This document shows, piece after piece, positions 49,142 to 58,701 of a stretch of DNA of 64,000 nucleotides; positions within the stretch are counted from its first letter, which is position 1, and each line of letters opens with the position of its first letter. Where the stretch lies: positions 62,001-126,000 of the forward strand of contig NZ_RXLQ01000006.1 of assembly GCF_003953935.1 (NCBI RefSeq). Direction: 5' to 3'. The notes beneath the pieces were generated by a model, which made no database searches, was not told the DNA's origin, and was given only the letters and a program-made list of their open reading frames with translations. The translations under genes and the position numbers were made by a program. This stretch comes from Massilia atriviolacea (GTDB taxonomy: Bacteria > Pseudomonadota > Gammaproteobacteria > Burkholderiales > Burkholderiaceae_D).

Positions 49142-49918
49142 ATGCTCGGTCATGTCGTCACCCGCATCAACACCTTGCGCGCCGCCCGGGTCGGCCGCCA
49201 CTCGCCATACAAGGCCGCAATGGCCGACCTTCCCGCCACGCTCTACCCCTTCTGGAAACGCACGGCGCAGCACGAATTCAAAGGCATCCCGCAGGATGCC
49301 TTTTTTTTCGCCCGCGCGGCCGAGGGCCTGATGGCGTTTTTCGACTGCGTGCGCGACAGCAGCCTGCCGTGCGCCTTGCCGTCGATGGCGGCCGACTCGG
49401 TGTGGCACGCCTGGATGCGCCTCTCGCCCACGGGCCTGAATGCCTTTTGCCGCCAGCACTTCGGGCGCGTCATCGCGCACGTGGAGGCGCCCGAGATGAG
49501 CGGCGGCATGGGGCGCGCACTAGCCGTCTGCCTGGTGCGCGCGCGCCGCATCGAGCGCATGCCGGCGGCCGGCCCCAACCTGCCGCGCCTGTTCGCCCTG
49601 GACCGCATGCTGGCCATGCCGGGCGCTTGCGGCTACCTGCTGTTCAACGGCCAGGTCGCCTCGCTCGCCCTCGACGAGCGCGGACGCGCGGCGGGCGTGC
49701 CGGCCTGTGTCGAGAGCCTCAGTGCCGAGCAGTTGCTGGCGGCCGGCTTGATCGGCGAGAGCGAATACCGGCCGCACGCGCGCAAGGCGCGCATCAAGGG
49801 CGATCGCGGCACCGGCGGGCGCTACGCGCCTTGCGGCAGCGGCGCCTACGAGGGCGCAAGCGAAGCCGCGTGCGACAGTGCGTGCGGCAGCGGCGGCTGC
49901 GGCGGTGGCGGCGACTGA
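49142..49918 (+). CDS. GRDP-like protein with Cys/Gly-rich tail
   Basis: A 258-residue soluble protein. The segment ADSVWHAWMRLSPTGLNAFC followed by FGRVIAHVE resembles the WHxxI...FC...FG...H pattern of glycine-rich domain-containing proteins. The C-terminus (last 25 residues) is Cys/Gly/Ser-rich: CDSACGSGGCGGGGD. The central part includes a DERGRAAGVPACVESLSAEQLLAAGLI helix-rich stretch. Function unknown. Start MLGHVVTRIN at 49142 has AAGGAAG upstream. Confidence 0.6.
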   Translation: MLGHVVTRINTLRAARVGRHSPYKAAMADLPATLYPFWKRTAQHEFKGIPQDAFFFARAAEGLMAFFDCVRDSSLPCALPSMAADSVWHAWMRLSPTGLNAFCRQHFGRVIAHVEAPEMSGGMGRALAVCLVRARRIERMPAAGPNLPRLFALDRMLAMPGACGYLLFNGQVASLALDERGRAAGVPACVESLSAEQLLAAGLIGESEYRPHARKARIKGDRGTGGRYAPCGSGAYEGASEAACDSACGSGGCGGGGD

Positions 49919-49931
49919 GCCGCCCGCGCCC

Positions 49932-50783
49932 TTATGCTCCCTTCGCCACGGGGCGCGCCGGATCGGCGCACCACTCGCTCCACGAGCCCGGATACAGCGC
50001 GGCGCCCGGCAAGCCGGCCACTTCCAGCGCCAGCAGGTTGTGGCAGGCGGTCACGCCCGAGCCGCACTGCATGATGGCGTCCTGCGGATTGCCCACCAGC
50101 GGCGCCAGTTCGGCCTTCAGCTGCGCCGCCTCCTTGAAGCGCCCGTCCGGCGCCAGGTTATCCTTGAAGAAGTGATTCTTCGCCCCCGGAATATGCCCGC
50201 CCACCGGGTCGATGGTCTCGTTCTCGCCGCGGAAGCGGTCGGCCGCGCGCGCATCGAGCACCACGCGCTTGCCGCCCCCGATATGATCGAGTACGTCGGC
50301 CGCCGACACGGTGGTCACCAGCGCGGCGCGCTCGCCGATCGCGCCGCTGCGGTGCGCCGGGATGTCGGTCGACAGCGCCAGTCCGGCCGCCTGCCAGGCC
50401 GCCAGCCCGCCATCGAGCACGGCCGCCGCCGGATGGCCGACCCAGCGCAGCATCCACCACAGGCGCGCCGCGAACATGCCGCCGTGCGCATCGTAGGCCA
50501 CCACCTGGCTTTCGTCGTCGATGCCCCAGCTGCGCAAGGTGGCGATCAGGTCGGCCTTGAGCGGCAGCGGATGGCGGCCGCGAAACGCGCCGTCGGCCGC
50601 GCGCCTGGCGCCCGACAGCTCGGTTTCGATATCGGCGAACACGGCGTGCGGCAGGTGGCCGGCGGCGTATGCCTCGCGGCCGGCGGACAGGTTCATCAGG
50701 TCATGGCGGCAGTCGACGATGACCCACGATGGGTTGTCGATATGGCCGGCCAGGTCGGCTGCGGAAATCAGTGTCGTGTACAT
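49932..50783 (-). CDS. sseA: 3-mercaptopyruvate sulfurtransferase (SseA-like rhodanese)
   Basis: A 283-residue protein with two rhodanese domains. The active-site loop is MQCGSGVTACH, the CGSGVTA form typical of mercaptopyruvate sulfurtransferases rather than CRKGVT of thiosulfate sulfurtransferases. Other marks: WVIVDCRHDL near the N-terminus and GSWSEWC at the C-terminus. It is the last gene of a tight minus-strand operon after two DMT transporters and a Rieske oxygenase. Confidence 0.92.
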   Translation of the reverse strand: MYTTLISAADLAGHIDNPSWVIVDCRHDLMNLSAGREAYAAGHLPHAVFADIETELSGARRAADGAFRGRHPLPLKADLIATLRSWGIDDESQVVAYDAHGGMFAARLWWMLRWVGHPAAAVLDGGLAAWQAAGLALSTDIPAHRSGAIGERAALVTTVSAADVLDHIGGGKRVVLDARAADRFRGENETIDPVGGHIPGAKNHFFKDNLAPDGRFKEAAQLKAELAPLVGNPQDAIMQCGSGVTACHNLLALEVAGLPGAALYPGSWSEWCADPARPVAKGA

Positions 50784-50791
50784 GGCGTCCT

Positions 50792-51718
50792 TTAAAGTTC
50801 GCTTGCGATGGGATCGGTCTTGCTGACGGCGGCGCCGCGCGGCGTGCTTTGGGTATTGTAAAACGTCGCGGCGATGCCCGACACAAGAATCACCGCCATC
50901 CCCAGCCACACGTACCAGGTAAACCGGTCGCCCCACAACAGCATGCCCCACAGGCTGGAGAACACGATGCCGGTGTACTGCAGGTTGGCCACCACCAGCA
51001 CCTTGCCGATGCGGTAGGCGCGCGTCATGGCGATCTGCGCGAACAGGGCCGACACGCCGATGGCCAGCAGCAGGCCGGCGCCGTGCAGGCTATGCGCGGT
51101 CAATAGCGGCACGCCGGCGGGGCGTCCTTCCAGCAGGGTGCCGGCCAGGCCGGCGACCGCCGTCATGGCCGAAAAATAGAACACCACGCGGAACTCCGGC
51201 TCGCCCAGCTGGCCGAGGCGGCGCACCTGCATGTAGGCCATCGCCGATACCACGCTCGACATCAGGCCGACCAGGCCGCCGACCCACTGGTTGGCCGCGA
51301 TGGCCGGCTGCAGCACCAGGGTCACGCCGACGAAGCTCATGATCACGGCCAGCACCAGCGGCCACTCGACGTGGTCCCTGGCACGCCACCAGCCGGCGCA
51401 GAACAGCCAGGCGGCGATCCAGATCGGCGCCATGTAGTTGAGGGTGACGGCGGTGGCCAGCGGCAGCCTGCCGATCGCGAAAAACCACATCCAGAGCGAC
51501 ACCACGCCGACCACACTGCGCCACAGGTGGCCCTTGACGAACATGGTGCGCAGGCTCAGGCCCTGGTGCCAGACCATGACGAGCAGCATGACGCTGCCGA
51601 TCAGGCCACGGTACATGACGATTTCGGAGGTGGAGTAGGTGCCGGAGGCCAGTTTCACTGCCGCGCCCATGGCGGCGAAGGCGAAGCTGGCGAATAACAT
51701 CCATAAAGCTGCTGCCAT
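50792..51718 (-). CDS. DMT superfamily (EamA) transporter 1
   Basis: A 308-residue protein with ten predicted helices and two EamA repeats; examples are SFAFAAMGAAVKLASGTYSTSEIVMYRG in pieces and VANLQYTGIVFSSLWGMLLW. Substrate not predictable (amino acids, metabolites and nucleotide sugars are known for the superfamily). It is clearly paralogous to the next gene upstream (51726-52631), and lies eight bases before sseA in the same operon. Confidence 0.88.
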   Translation of the reverse strand: MAAALWMLFASFAFAAMGAAVKLASGTYSTSEIVMYRGLIGSVMLLVMVWHQGLSLRTMFVKGHLWRSVVGVVSLWMWFFAIGRLPLATAVTLNYMAPIWIAAWLFCAGWWRARDHVEWPLVLAVIMSFVGVTLVLQPAIAANQWVGGLVGLMSSVVSAMAYMQVRRLGQLGEPEFRVVFYFSAMTAVAGLAGTLLEGRPAGVPLLTAHSLHGAGLLLAIGVSALFAQIAMTRAYRIGKVLVVANLQYTGIVFSSLWGMLLWGDRFTWYVWLGMAVILVSGIAATFYNTQSTPRGAAVSKTDPIASEL

Positions 51719-51725
51719 GGGTTCC

Positions 51726-52631
51726 TCAGGTGTTGGCGCGCGCGGCGGCGGCGCGCTTGTCGGTGACGGTATTGTAGAAGGTGGCGGCCAGGCTGGAGGC
51801 GAGGATCAGCGCCATGCCGAGCCAGACGTGCCAGTCGAACAGGTCGTGCCAGATCAGGATGCCCCACAGGCTGGAAAACACGATGCCGGTGTACTGCAGG
51901 TTGGCCACCACCAGCACCTTGCCGGTGCGCCAGGCGCGCGTGAGCGCCATTTGCGCGAACACGCCGGAGGCGCCGATGAACAGCAGCAGGGCGGCTCCCC
52001 GCAGCGAATGCGCATGCCAGGCGGCGCCGTCGGGCGATCCGCCCGGCAGCAGGCTGCCGGCCGCGCCGGCCGCGATGTTCACCGCCAAAAAGTAAAAGAC
52101 GACGCGGTATTCCGGCTCGCCGGCGCGGCTCAGGCGCCGCACCATGGTGTAGGCCATGGCGGCCAGCATGCCGGACAACAGCGCCATCAGCGCGCCGAAC
52201 CACTGTTGCGCCTCGAAGGCCGGGCGCAGGGCCAGCAGCACGCCGCCGAAACTGACGCCGATGGCGGCCAGCAGGGGCAGGGCGATGCGCTCCTTGCCGC
52301 GCCACCAGGCCAGGCCGATCATCGCCACCGCGGTCCAGATGGGCGACATGTAATTGAGGGTGACGGCGGTGGCCAGCGGCAGCTTGGTGGCCGCGTAGAA
52401 CCACATCCACAGCGAGACCACGCCGATGGCCCCGCGCCACAGGTGTCCGGGCAGGTGGTCCGTGCCCAGCTTGCCGCCCTGCTGGCGGATGAACAAATAC
52501 AGCAGGACGATCCCGACCAGGCCCCGGTAGAACACGATTTCGGCCACCGAATACTCGCTCGAAGCGAGTTTGACGGCCGCGCCCATGAGCGAGAACAGGA
52601 AGCTCGCCAGCAGGATCCAGAGCGCGGCCAC
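51726..52631 (-). CDS. DMT superfamily (EamA) transporter 2
   Basis: A 301-residue paralogue of the neighbouring transporter; both share LASSEYSVAEIVFYRGLVG-type and VVGVVSLWMWF-type segments. Ten hydrophobic helices in two EamA repeats. It starts with GTG at 52631, 11 bases after the Rieske oxygenase stop and is followed seven bases later by transporter 1. The tandem arrangement indicates a duplication within the operon. Confidence 0.88.
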   Translation of the reverse strand: MAALWILLASFLFSLMGAAVKLASSEYSVAEIVFYRGLVGIVLLYLFIRQQGGKLGTDHLPGHLWRGAIGVVSLWMWFYAATKLPLATAVTLNYMSPIWTAVAMIGLAWWRGKERIALPLLAAIGVSFGGVLLALRPAFEAQQWFGALMALLSGMLAAMAYTMVRRLSRAGEPEYRVVFYFLAVNIAAGAAGSLLPGGSPDGAAWHAHSLRGAALLLFIGASGVFAQMALTRAWRTGKVLVVANLQYTGIVFSSLWGILIWHDLFDWHVWLGMALILASSLAATFYNTVTDKRAAAARANT

Positions 52632-52642
52632 GGAGTCGGCGC

Positions 52643-53743
52643 CTACAGCGCCAGGTTACTGCGGTACCACTCGTGGAAGTGCTGCATGCCGTCTTCCATC
52701 GGCGACTGGTAGGGGCCGACCTCGTTGACGCCGCGCGCCAGCAGGATGCGGCGGCCGGCATCCATGCGCATGCCGATTTCGTCGTCTTCCACGCAGGTCT
52801 CGAAGTAGGCGGCGCGTTCGGCCTCGATGAAGTCGCGCTCGAACAGCACGATCTCTTCGGGGTAGTAGAACTCGACCACGTTGCGCGTCTTTTGCGGGCC
52901 GTCCGGCCACAGGGTCGAGACGATCAGCACGTGCGGATACCATTCGACCATGATGTTCGGGTACAGCGTGAACCAGATCGCGCCTTTGTCGGGCGGCACG
53001 CCGCCACGGAACTTGAGCACCTGTTCCTGCCAGCGCTGGTAGATGGGCGAACCGGCCTTGCCCAGGCCGCGGTTCACGCCGACCGTCTGCACGCTGTAAT
53101 CGCGCCCGAACTCCCAGCGCAGGTCGTCGCAGCTGACAAAGCCGCCCAGGCCCGCGTGGAAGGGCTCGACGTGGTAATCCTCCAAGTAGACTTCGATGAA
53201 GGTCTTCCAGTTGTAATTACAGGTCTGCACCTCGACGTGGTCGAACATATAGCCCGAAAAATCGAAGTCCTTCGCCACCGACAGGTCCTTGAGCTTGTCC
53301 ATGACGTTGTAGCCGTTCTGTTCGAACAGCAAGCCGTTCCACTCCTGGAGCGGGGTCTTGGACAGGTTCAGGCACGGCGTTTCGGGGAAGTGCGGCGCAC
53401 CGATCAGCTCACCCTTGAGGTCGTAAGTCCAGCGATGCAGCGGGCAGACGATATTGTTCGCATTGCCGCGCCCGTTGAACATCAGCGCCTGGCGGTGGCG
53501 GCAGACGTTCGACAGGACCTCGATCCCGTTTCCGTTGCGCACCAGCATGCGGCCCTCATTCTCGGAAGCGAGCGTGGCAAAGTCGCCCGTGTCGGGCACC
53601 ATCAGCGTATGGCCGACATAGCGCGGGCCATGCTGGAACAAGTGCTGCATTTCGCGCTGTAACAGCGCTTCATCAAAGTAAGCATCTACCGGAAGCTGCG
53701 CGCACGAACGCGCCAGCTTGGCGTGGGTAGCCAGATCGGACAT
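52643..53743 (-). CDS. Rieske-type aromatic ring-hydroxylating oxygenase, alpha subunit
   Basis: A 366-residue two-domain oxygenase. The Rieske [2Fe-2S] ligands are CRH in SNVCRHRQAL and CPLH in VCPLHRWTY. The catalytic mononuclear-iron site is seen in EVYLEDYHVEPFHAGLG (Asp/His/His). Substrate is unknown. Orphan enzymes of this kind occur next to xseB-ispA-dxs in related genomes as far as I recall. It heads the operon with two DMT transporters and sseA and is divergent from xseB. Confidence 0.88.
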   Translation of the reverse strand: MSDLATHAKLARSCAQLPVDAYFDEALLQREMQHLFQHGPRYVGHTLMVPDTGDFATLASENEGRMLVRNGNGIEVLSNVCRHRQALMFNGRGNANNIVCPLHRWTYDLKGELIGAPHFPETPCLNLSKTPLQEWNGLLFEQNGYNVMDKLKDLSVAKDFDFSGYMFDHVEVQTCNYNWKTFIEVYLEDYHVEPFHAGLGGFVSCDDLRWEFGRDYSVQTVGVNRGLGKAGSPIYQRWQEQVLKFRGGVPPDKGAIWFTLYPNIMVEWYPHVLIVSTLWPDGPQKTRNVVEFYYPEEIVLFERDFIEAERAAYFETCVEDDEIGMRMDAGRRILLARGVNEVGPYQSPMEDGMQHFHEWYRSNLAL

Positions 53744-54057
53744 CCCAACCCCCCATTTATATGTGCATCAGCCAAAGAAGAGAAAGAATCCAAAGACCAG
53801 TATTTTTAAGTGCGGAATACGGTATTTCGGACAGAACCGGCGATTATAGCGCGGAACAGGCCCTACCGTCTCGGTCCGGCGCGGGAATGTGGTGTGGAGG
53901 GCCGTAAATGTTGAAGGAAAAACATGGTTTTCATCGATGCAGCCCCAATACGATAAAATGCCAAATCGCCACCGGTTAGGATGGATTGTTCTAGAATAAG
54001 CGATTAGACTGGCGCGCCGCGCACAAGTTGCGTGCTGCGGACTCACATAAAGTTACT
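53744..54057. promoter_or_regulatory. divergent control region between the Rieske oxygenase gene and xseB
   Basis: About 310 bases between divergent genes with no convincing open frame. Moderately AT-rich stretches lie at 53770-53830 and 53930-54010, where promoters for the leftward oxygenase operon and rightward xseB-ispA-dxs are expected (for example TAGAAT near 53992). No clear operator or riboswitch was recognised. Confidence 0.45.
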
Positions 54058-54318
54058 ATGGCAAAGAAATTATTAGTGGAGCCCGCTGCGGCGCCGGAAT
54101 CGTTCGAACAGGCCATGGCCGAGCTGGCCCAATTGGTGACCCAGATGGAAGCCGGCCAGTTGCCGCTGGAAGCCTCGGTCGCGGCCTATGCGCGCGGTTC
54201 GGAGCTGGTGCGCTACTGCGCCGCCCAGCTCGAAAAAGTCGAGTCCCAGGTCAAGGTACTCGAAGGCGACATGCTCAAGCCCTTCGCGGCCGACGGCGCC
54301 GGCGAGGGCCTGCAATGA
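54058..54318 (+). CDS. xseB: exodeoxyribonuclease VII small subunit
   Basis: An 86-residue helical protein with the family core SFEQAMAELAQLVTQMEAGQLPLE and SVAAYARGSELVRYC. It forms the multi-subunit arm of exonuclease VII with XseA, which is not in the window. It overlaps ispA by four bases (ATGA), in the conserved xseB-ispA-dxs order. Confidence 0.95.
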   Translation: MAKKLLVEPAAAPESFEQAMAELAQLVTQMEAGQLPLEASVAAYARGSELVRYCAAQLEKVESQVKVLEGDMLKPFAADGAGEGLQ

Positions 54319-55205
54319 GCGCCGCCTTCGACGACTGGATGAAAACCGTGCAGGCGCGCGCCGAAGCGGCGCTGGACGCCTTGCTGCCGGCGGCCGATGT
54401 GGTGCCGCACAAGCTGCACGAGGCGATGCGCTACACCGTGCTGGGCGGCGGCAAGCGGGTGCGCCCGCTGCTGGTGTACGCCGCCGGCGCGCTGTTCGGC
54501 GCCGATGCGCAGGCACTGGCGCGCGCCGCCGCCGCGGTCGAAATGATCCACGCTTATTCGCTGGTGCACGACGACATGCCCTGCATGGACGACGACGACC
54601 TGCGCCGGGGCAAACCGACCGTGCACGTGGCCTACGACGAAGCGACCGCGCTGCTGGTGGGCGACGCGCTGCAATCGCAAGCCTTCCTGGTGCTGGCCGA
54701 AGGCATGGACATTCCGGCGCCGCGCCAGGTGGCGATGCTGCGCCTGCTCGCGCACGCGGCCGGCTCGGGCGGCATGTGCGGCGGCCAGGCGATCGATCTC
54801 GACAGCGTCGGCATCAGCCTGACCCTGGAGCAGCTCGAACAGATGCACCAGCTGAAAACCGGCGCCTTGCTGCGCGCCTCGGTGGTGCTGGGCGCGCTGG
54901 CCGGCGCCGATGTCGGGCCGGACCAGATGAAGGCCCTGGACGCCTACGCCAGGGCGATCGGGCTGGCCTTCCAGGTGGTCGACGACGTGCTCGATGCGAC
55001 CGCCGATTCGGCCACCCTCGGCAAGACCGCGGGCAAGGACGCGGCGGCCAACAAGCCGACCTACGTATCGATTTTGGGCCTGGAGCCATCCAGGGTCTTG
55101 GCAGAAAAATTGCGGAGCGATGCGCATGACGCGCTCGCGCCGTTTGGTGAAAAAGCAGATCGGCTGCGCCAGTTGGCGGACCTGATCGTGCAGCGGAAAG
55201 CGTAA
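54315..55205 (+). CDS. ispA: farnesyl diphosphate synthase
   Basis: A 296-residue short-chain prenyl transferase. The first Asp-rich motif is DDMPCMDDDDLRRGKPT and the second is FQVVDDVLDATA; GGKRVRPLLVY carries the IPP-binding residues. It makes farnesyl diphosphate from IPP and DMAPP, feeding quinone and undecaprenyl synthesis. Overlaps xseB by four bases and abuts dxs directly. Confidence 0.95.
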   Translation: MSAAFDDWMKTVQARAEAALDALLPAADVVPHKLHEAMRYTVLGGGKRVRPLLVYAAGALFGADAQALARAAAAVEMIHAYSLVHDDMPCMDDDDLRRGKPTVHVAYDEATALLVGDALQSQAFLVLAEGMDIPAPRQVAMLRLLAHAAGSGGMCGGQAIDLDSVGISLTLEQLEQMHQLKTGALLRASVVLGALAGADVGPDQMKALDAYARAIGLAFQVVDDVLDATADSATLGKTAGKDAAANKPTYVSILGLEPSRVLAEKLRSDAHDALAPFGEKADRLRQLADLIVQRKA

Positions 55206-57074
55206 ATGAACTTGCTAGAGACAATCAACGAACCGGCCGAACTGCGCAAGCTGGCGCGCGCACAACTGACGCCGCTGGCGCACGAGTTGCGCCACTTCCT
55301 GCTCGATTCCGTGTCCAAGACCGGCGGCCACCTGTCGTCCAACCTGGGCACGGTGGAGCTGACGATTGCGCTGCACTACGTGTTCAACACGCCGCACGAC
55401 CGCATCGTCTGGGACGTGGGCCACCAGACCTACTCGCACAAGATCCTCACCGGCCGGCGCGACCAGATGCACAGCCTGCGCCAGCTGAACGGCATTTCCG
55501 GCTTCCCGCGCCGCGACGAAAGCGAATACGACACCTTCGGCACGGCGCACTCGTCGACCTCGATTTCGGCCGCGCTGGGCATGGCGCAGGCGGCCAAGAT
55601 CAAGGGCGAACAGCGGCATGCGATCGCCGTCATCGGCGACGGTTCGATGACCGCCGGGATGGCCTTCGAAGCCCTGAACAACGCCGGCGTCCAGGAAGAC
55701 ATCAACCTGCTGGTGGTCCTGAACGACAACGACATGTCGATCTCGCCGCCGGTCGGCGCCCTGAATCGCTACCTGGCGCGCCTGATGTCGGGCCAGTTCT
55801 ACGCGGCCGCCAAGAACGTCGGCAAGTCGGTGCTGCCCGGCCCCGTGCTGGAACTGGCCAAGCGCTTCGAAGAACACGCCAAGGGCATGGTGGTCCCGGC
55901 CACGATGTTCGAGGAATTCGGCTTTAACTACATCGGCCCGATCGACGGCCACGACCTCGAATCGCTGATTCCGACCCTGGAAAACATCAAGAAGCTCAAG
56001 GGTCCGCAATTCTTGCACGTGGTCACGCGCAAGGGGCAGGGCTACAAGCTGGCCGAAGCCGACCCGGTGCTGTACCACGGGCCGGGCAAGTTCAATCCGA
56101 CCGAGGGCATCCTGCCCGCCAAGGCCGGCAAGACCACCTACACCGAAGTGTTCGGCACCTGGCTGTGCGACATGGCCGCCGCCGATAAACGCCTGGTCGG
56201 CATCACCCCGGCCATGCGCGAAGGCTCGGGCATGGTGCGCTTCGAAGAGCAGTTCCCGGACCGTTACTTCGACGTCGGCATCGCCGAGCAGCATTCGGTC
56301 ACCTTCGCCGGGGGCCTGGCGACCGAGGGCCTGAAACCGGTGGTGGCGATCTACTCGACCTTCTTGCAGCGCGCCTACGACCAGCTGATTCACGACGTGG
56401 CCCTGCAAAACCTGGACGTGCTGTTCGCGCTCGACCGCGCGGGCCTGGTCGGCGCCGACGGCGCCACCCACGCCGGCAACTACGATATCTCCTACCTGCG
56501 CTGCATTCCGAACATGGTCATCATGGCGGCCTCGGACGAAAACGAATGCCGCCAGATGCTCAGCACCGGTTACCAGTACAACGGTCCGGCGGCGGTGCGT
56601 TATCCGCGCGGCGCCGGCATCGGCGCGGCGATCGAAAAGGAGCTGACCACGCTCCCGATCGGCAAGGGCGAGATCAAGCGCAGCGGCAGCGGCGTGGCAA
56701 TCCTGGCCTTCGGCTCGATGGTGGCGCCGAGCGTGGCGGCCGGCACCGAACTGAATGCGACGGTGGCCAATATGCGCTTCGTCAAGCCGCTCGACGTGGA
56801 ACTGCTCAAGCAGATCGCGCAGGAGCACGACTACCTGGTGACGGTGGAAGAGGGCGCCGTCATGGGCGGCGCCGGTTCGGCCGTGGCCGAAGCGCTGGCG
56901 GCGCAAGGCATTCAAAAGCCGCTGCTGATCCTCGGCCTGCCGGACAAATTCATCGACCATGGCGACCCGGCGGCCCTGCTGGCCAGCGTGGGGCTCGACG
57001 CCAAGGGCATCGCCGCCTCGATACGCCAGCGTTTCGGCGCCGCCGAGCCGCGCCTGGTGGTCAACAACATCTGA
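55206..57074 (+). CDS. dxs: 1-deoxy-D-xylulose-5-phosphate synthase
   Basis: A 622-residue thiamine-diphosphate enzyme, first step of the MEP isoprenoid pathway; its product also feeds ThiG. Signatures: [19 protein letters not shown], the ThDP-binding [18 protein letters not shown] to NDNDMSI, and the transketolase-like C-terminal half with [16 protein letters not shown] and [15 protein letters not shown]. The ATG at 55206 follows the ispA stop with no gap. Confidence 0.96.
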   Translation: MNLLETINEPAELRKLARAQLTPLAHELRHFLLDSVSKTGGHLSSNLGTVELTIALHYVFNTPHDRIVWDVGHQTYSHKILTGRRDQMHSLRQLNGISGFPRRDESEYDTFGTAHSSTSISAALGMAQAAKIKGEQRHAIAVIGDGSMTAGMAFEALNNAGVQEDINLLVVLNDNDMSISPPVGALNRYLARLMSGQFYAAAKNVGKSVLPGPVLELAKRFEEHAKGMVVPATMFEEFGFNYIGPIDGHDLESLIPTLENIKKLKGPQFLHVVTRKGQGYKLAEADPVLYHGPGKFNPTEGILPAKAGKTTYTEVFGTWLCDMAAADKRLVGITPAMREGSGMVRFEEQFPDRYFDVGIAEQHSVTFAGGLATEGLKPVVAIYSTFLQRAYDQLIHDVALQNLDVLFALDRAGLVGADGATHAGNYDISYLRCIPNMVIMAASDENECRQMLSTGYQYNGPAAVRYPRGAGIGAAIEKELTTLPIGKGEIKRSGSGVAILAFGSMVAPSVAAGTELNATVANMRFVKPLDVELLKQIAQEHDYLVTVEEGAVMGGAGSAVAEALAAQGIQKPLLILGLPDKFIDHGDPAALLASVGLDAKGIAASIRQRFGAAEPRLVVNNI

Positions 57075-57159
57075 AGCATGCCGATTGCGCCCCTGGCGCA
57101 ATCGGCTTTTCGCGCTTCAAGTTAATGCGTTTGCCCCTTCTTTATGGCATAGTAGGCCC

Positions 57160-57360
57160 ATGAAAGCGCTTAAAAGCCCCCTTGCCAACGAGCTTCTTGC
57201 CGATCCCAAGGCGCGCGACGAATTGCGCCGCTTTTTGGTGACCAAGCGGTCCAGCGCGGTTTCCGCAGATCAGCCGGCGACCGGACAGTTCCAGATTCGC
57301 CGCGGAACGTCGGAGGCCACCGTGAAAGCCGTCTTCGTCCCGAAGGCCAAAGCCGCCTAG
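57160..57360 (+). CDS. small hypothetical protein
   Basis: A 66-residue basic protein (KALKSPLANELLADPKARDE, then RRFLVTKRSS) with no family I recognise. The ATG at 57160 is chosen because the upstream frame runs through the dxs 3' region. It ends one base before the next gene, suggesting an operon with the membrane protein at 57362. Confidence 0.5.
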   Translation: MKALKSPLANELLADPKARDELRRFLVTKRSSAVSADQPATGQFQIRRGTSEATVKAVFVPKAKAA

Positions 57361-57361
57361 G

Positions 57362-58219
57362 ATGAATATTGCCCTTCCTGCACTCATTGCTTTTCTGCTT
57401 CTTCTTCCCGGTTTTATCTTCCGCACCCGCCTGAAACGGGCGGAACGCACTTCCCTCGATTTTTCTCCGTTCGGCCAGATCGTCGCCGAAGCCGTGCTGT
57501 GGTCGTTCTGCGCGCACCTGGTCTGGCTGGTCTTGTCGGACATCGTTTTCAGCCAGCGTTTCCAGCCCCTGGTGCTGATGAAGCTGCTTTCCTCGGCGCC
57601 ACTCAGCCAGGCCGACGCCACTGTGGCCGTTGCCGCGAATTTCGAATGGATCGCGACCTACTTCGGCAGCCTGTTCATCGCCGCGTTTCTGGTCCCGACC
57701 GTGGCGCGCGCCGCCATTTCGCGCTACCGGCTCGACCGTTCTTCGGCGCCATGGGGTTCGGTATTCCGCTTTCACGACGCCCCGTGGTACTACCTGCTGA
57801 CCGGCGCCGATTTTACCGAGGAGGAGGCGCCGGACTTCATCGTGATCTCCGCAATCGTCGAGATCGCGAAGGAAGCGGTGCTGTATGTGGGCGTGCTGAG
57901 CGAGTTTTTCGTCGACGCCGACGGCCAGCTGGACCGCCTGGTGCTGCAAGGCGTGTCGCGCCGTCCGATCTCTGCCGATAAAAACAGCATCGATGCCGGC
58001 AGCGGCCATGACACCGAGCGCTTTTACGAAGTCGACGGCGATTCCTTCGTGCTGCGCTACAGCGAAACGATCACCCTCAATGTCCAGTATGTGAAGCTGA
58101 GCACCGAGGAGACGGCCGGCGCCGCCGGCGGCAGTCCGGCAGTGTCGTTGCCGGCTGCCGCCGATCGGTCGATTGCTTCCGGTTTTACTGCGTGTTTTTT
58201 TGCCCGTCGATGGGCGTAA
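57362..58219 (+). CDS. hypothetical membrane protein, DUF6338-like
   Basis: A 285-residue protein with N-terminal helices (MNIALPALIAFLLLLPGFIF; a second near residues 39-60; a third near 95-118) and a cytosolic C-terminal domain rich in beta-type sequence (EEEAPDFIVISAIVEIAKEAVLYVGVL in pieces). The LLPGFIF start resembles DUF6338 proteins, but I am not certain. The last 35 bases overlap convergently with the gene at 58185-58658. Confidence 0.5.
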   Translation: MNIALPALIAFLLLLPGFIFRTRLKRAERTSLDFSPFGQIVAEAVLWSFCAHLVWLVLSDIVFSQRFQPLVLMKLLSSAPLSQADATVAVAANFEWIATYFGSLFIAAFLVPTVARAAISRYRLDRSSAPWGSVFRFHDAPWYYLLTGADFTEEEAPDFIVISAIVEIAKEAVLYVGVLSEFFVDADGQLDRLVLQGVSRRPISADKNSIDAGSGHDTERFYEVDGDSFVLRYSETITLNVQYVKLSTEETAGAAGGSPAVSLPAAADRSIASGFTACFFARRWA

Positions 58220-58658
58220 ACCGCACGGCGATGTCGTGGCCCAGCCCGGTCGACCATTCGTCATACATCCCCTCGGTGCGCCAGCGTGACGTGGTCCACG
58301 CGGCGTTCTTACCCTTGCGAATAGCCGCTGCCAGGCCAGCCTGGTCCGCTCCCACGATTTTCTTGCTGATAATGGCAGCCGACGTGAGCAGTGCTGCACG
58401 CGCCTCCTTCGTTTCAGCCGCGTTGTTAACATTCAAAATCAGACTGACGCGCCATAAGCCGCGGCCAGGTGTCTTGCAGATATCGATCATATTGCTGGCG
58501 CAAGCGCCCGTCGACTTGTTGAACGGACGCGAGGGCAACTTCGCCTCGGCGCCCAGGAAGCAGTAGTCGCGCGGGTGGCGTGCCGGCGACATTCCCTGCG
58601 CCGACGAAGCGCTGGCCACGACCGCGCACCAGGCCGTCAAAAGCGTCCGTTTGTTCAT
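58185..58658 (-). CDS. hypothetical exported protein
   Basis: A 157-residue protein with a signal peptide (MNKRTLLTAWCAVVASASSAQG) and a mature region of about 135 residues with four Cys (DYCFLG, GACASNMIDICKT). No family recognised. It is the nearest gene downstream of the McrC-like protein on the minus strand, separated by about 45 bases, but the signal peptide makes a direct role in a cytoplasmic defence system unlikely. Confidence 0.55.
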   Translation of the reverse strand: MNKRTLLTAWCAVVASASSAQGMSPARHPRDYCFLGAEAKLPSRPFNKSTGACASNMIDICKTPGRGLWRVSLILNVNNAAETKEARAALLTSAAIISKKIVGADQAGLAAAIRKGKNAAWTTSRWRTEGMYDEWSTGLGHDIAVRFTPIDGQKNTQ

Positions 58659-58701
58659 GCATTCCTCCCTTTAGTGAGGATACGCGATGAAGTCGCCATG
58701 T

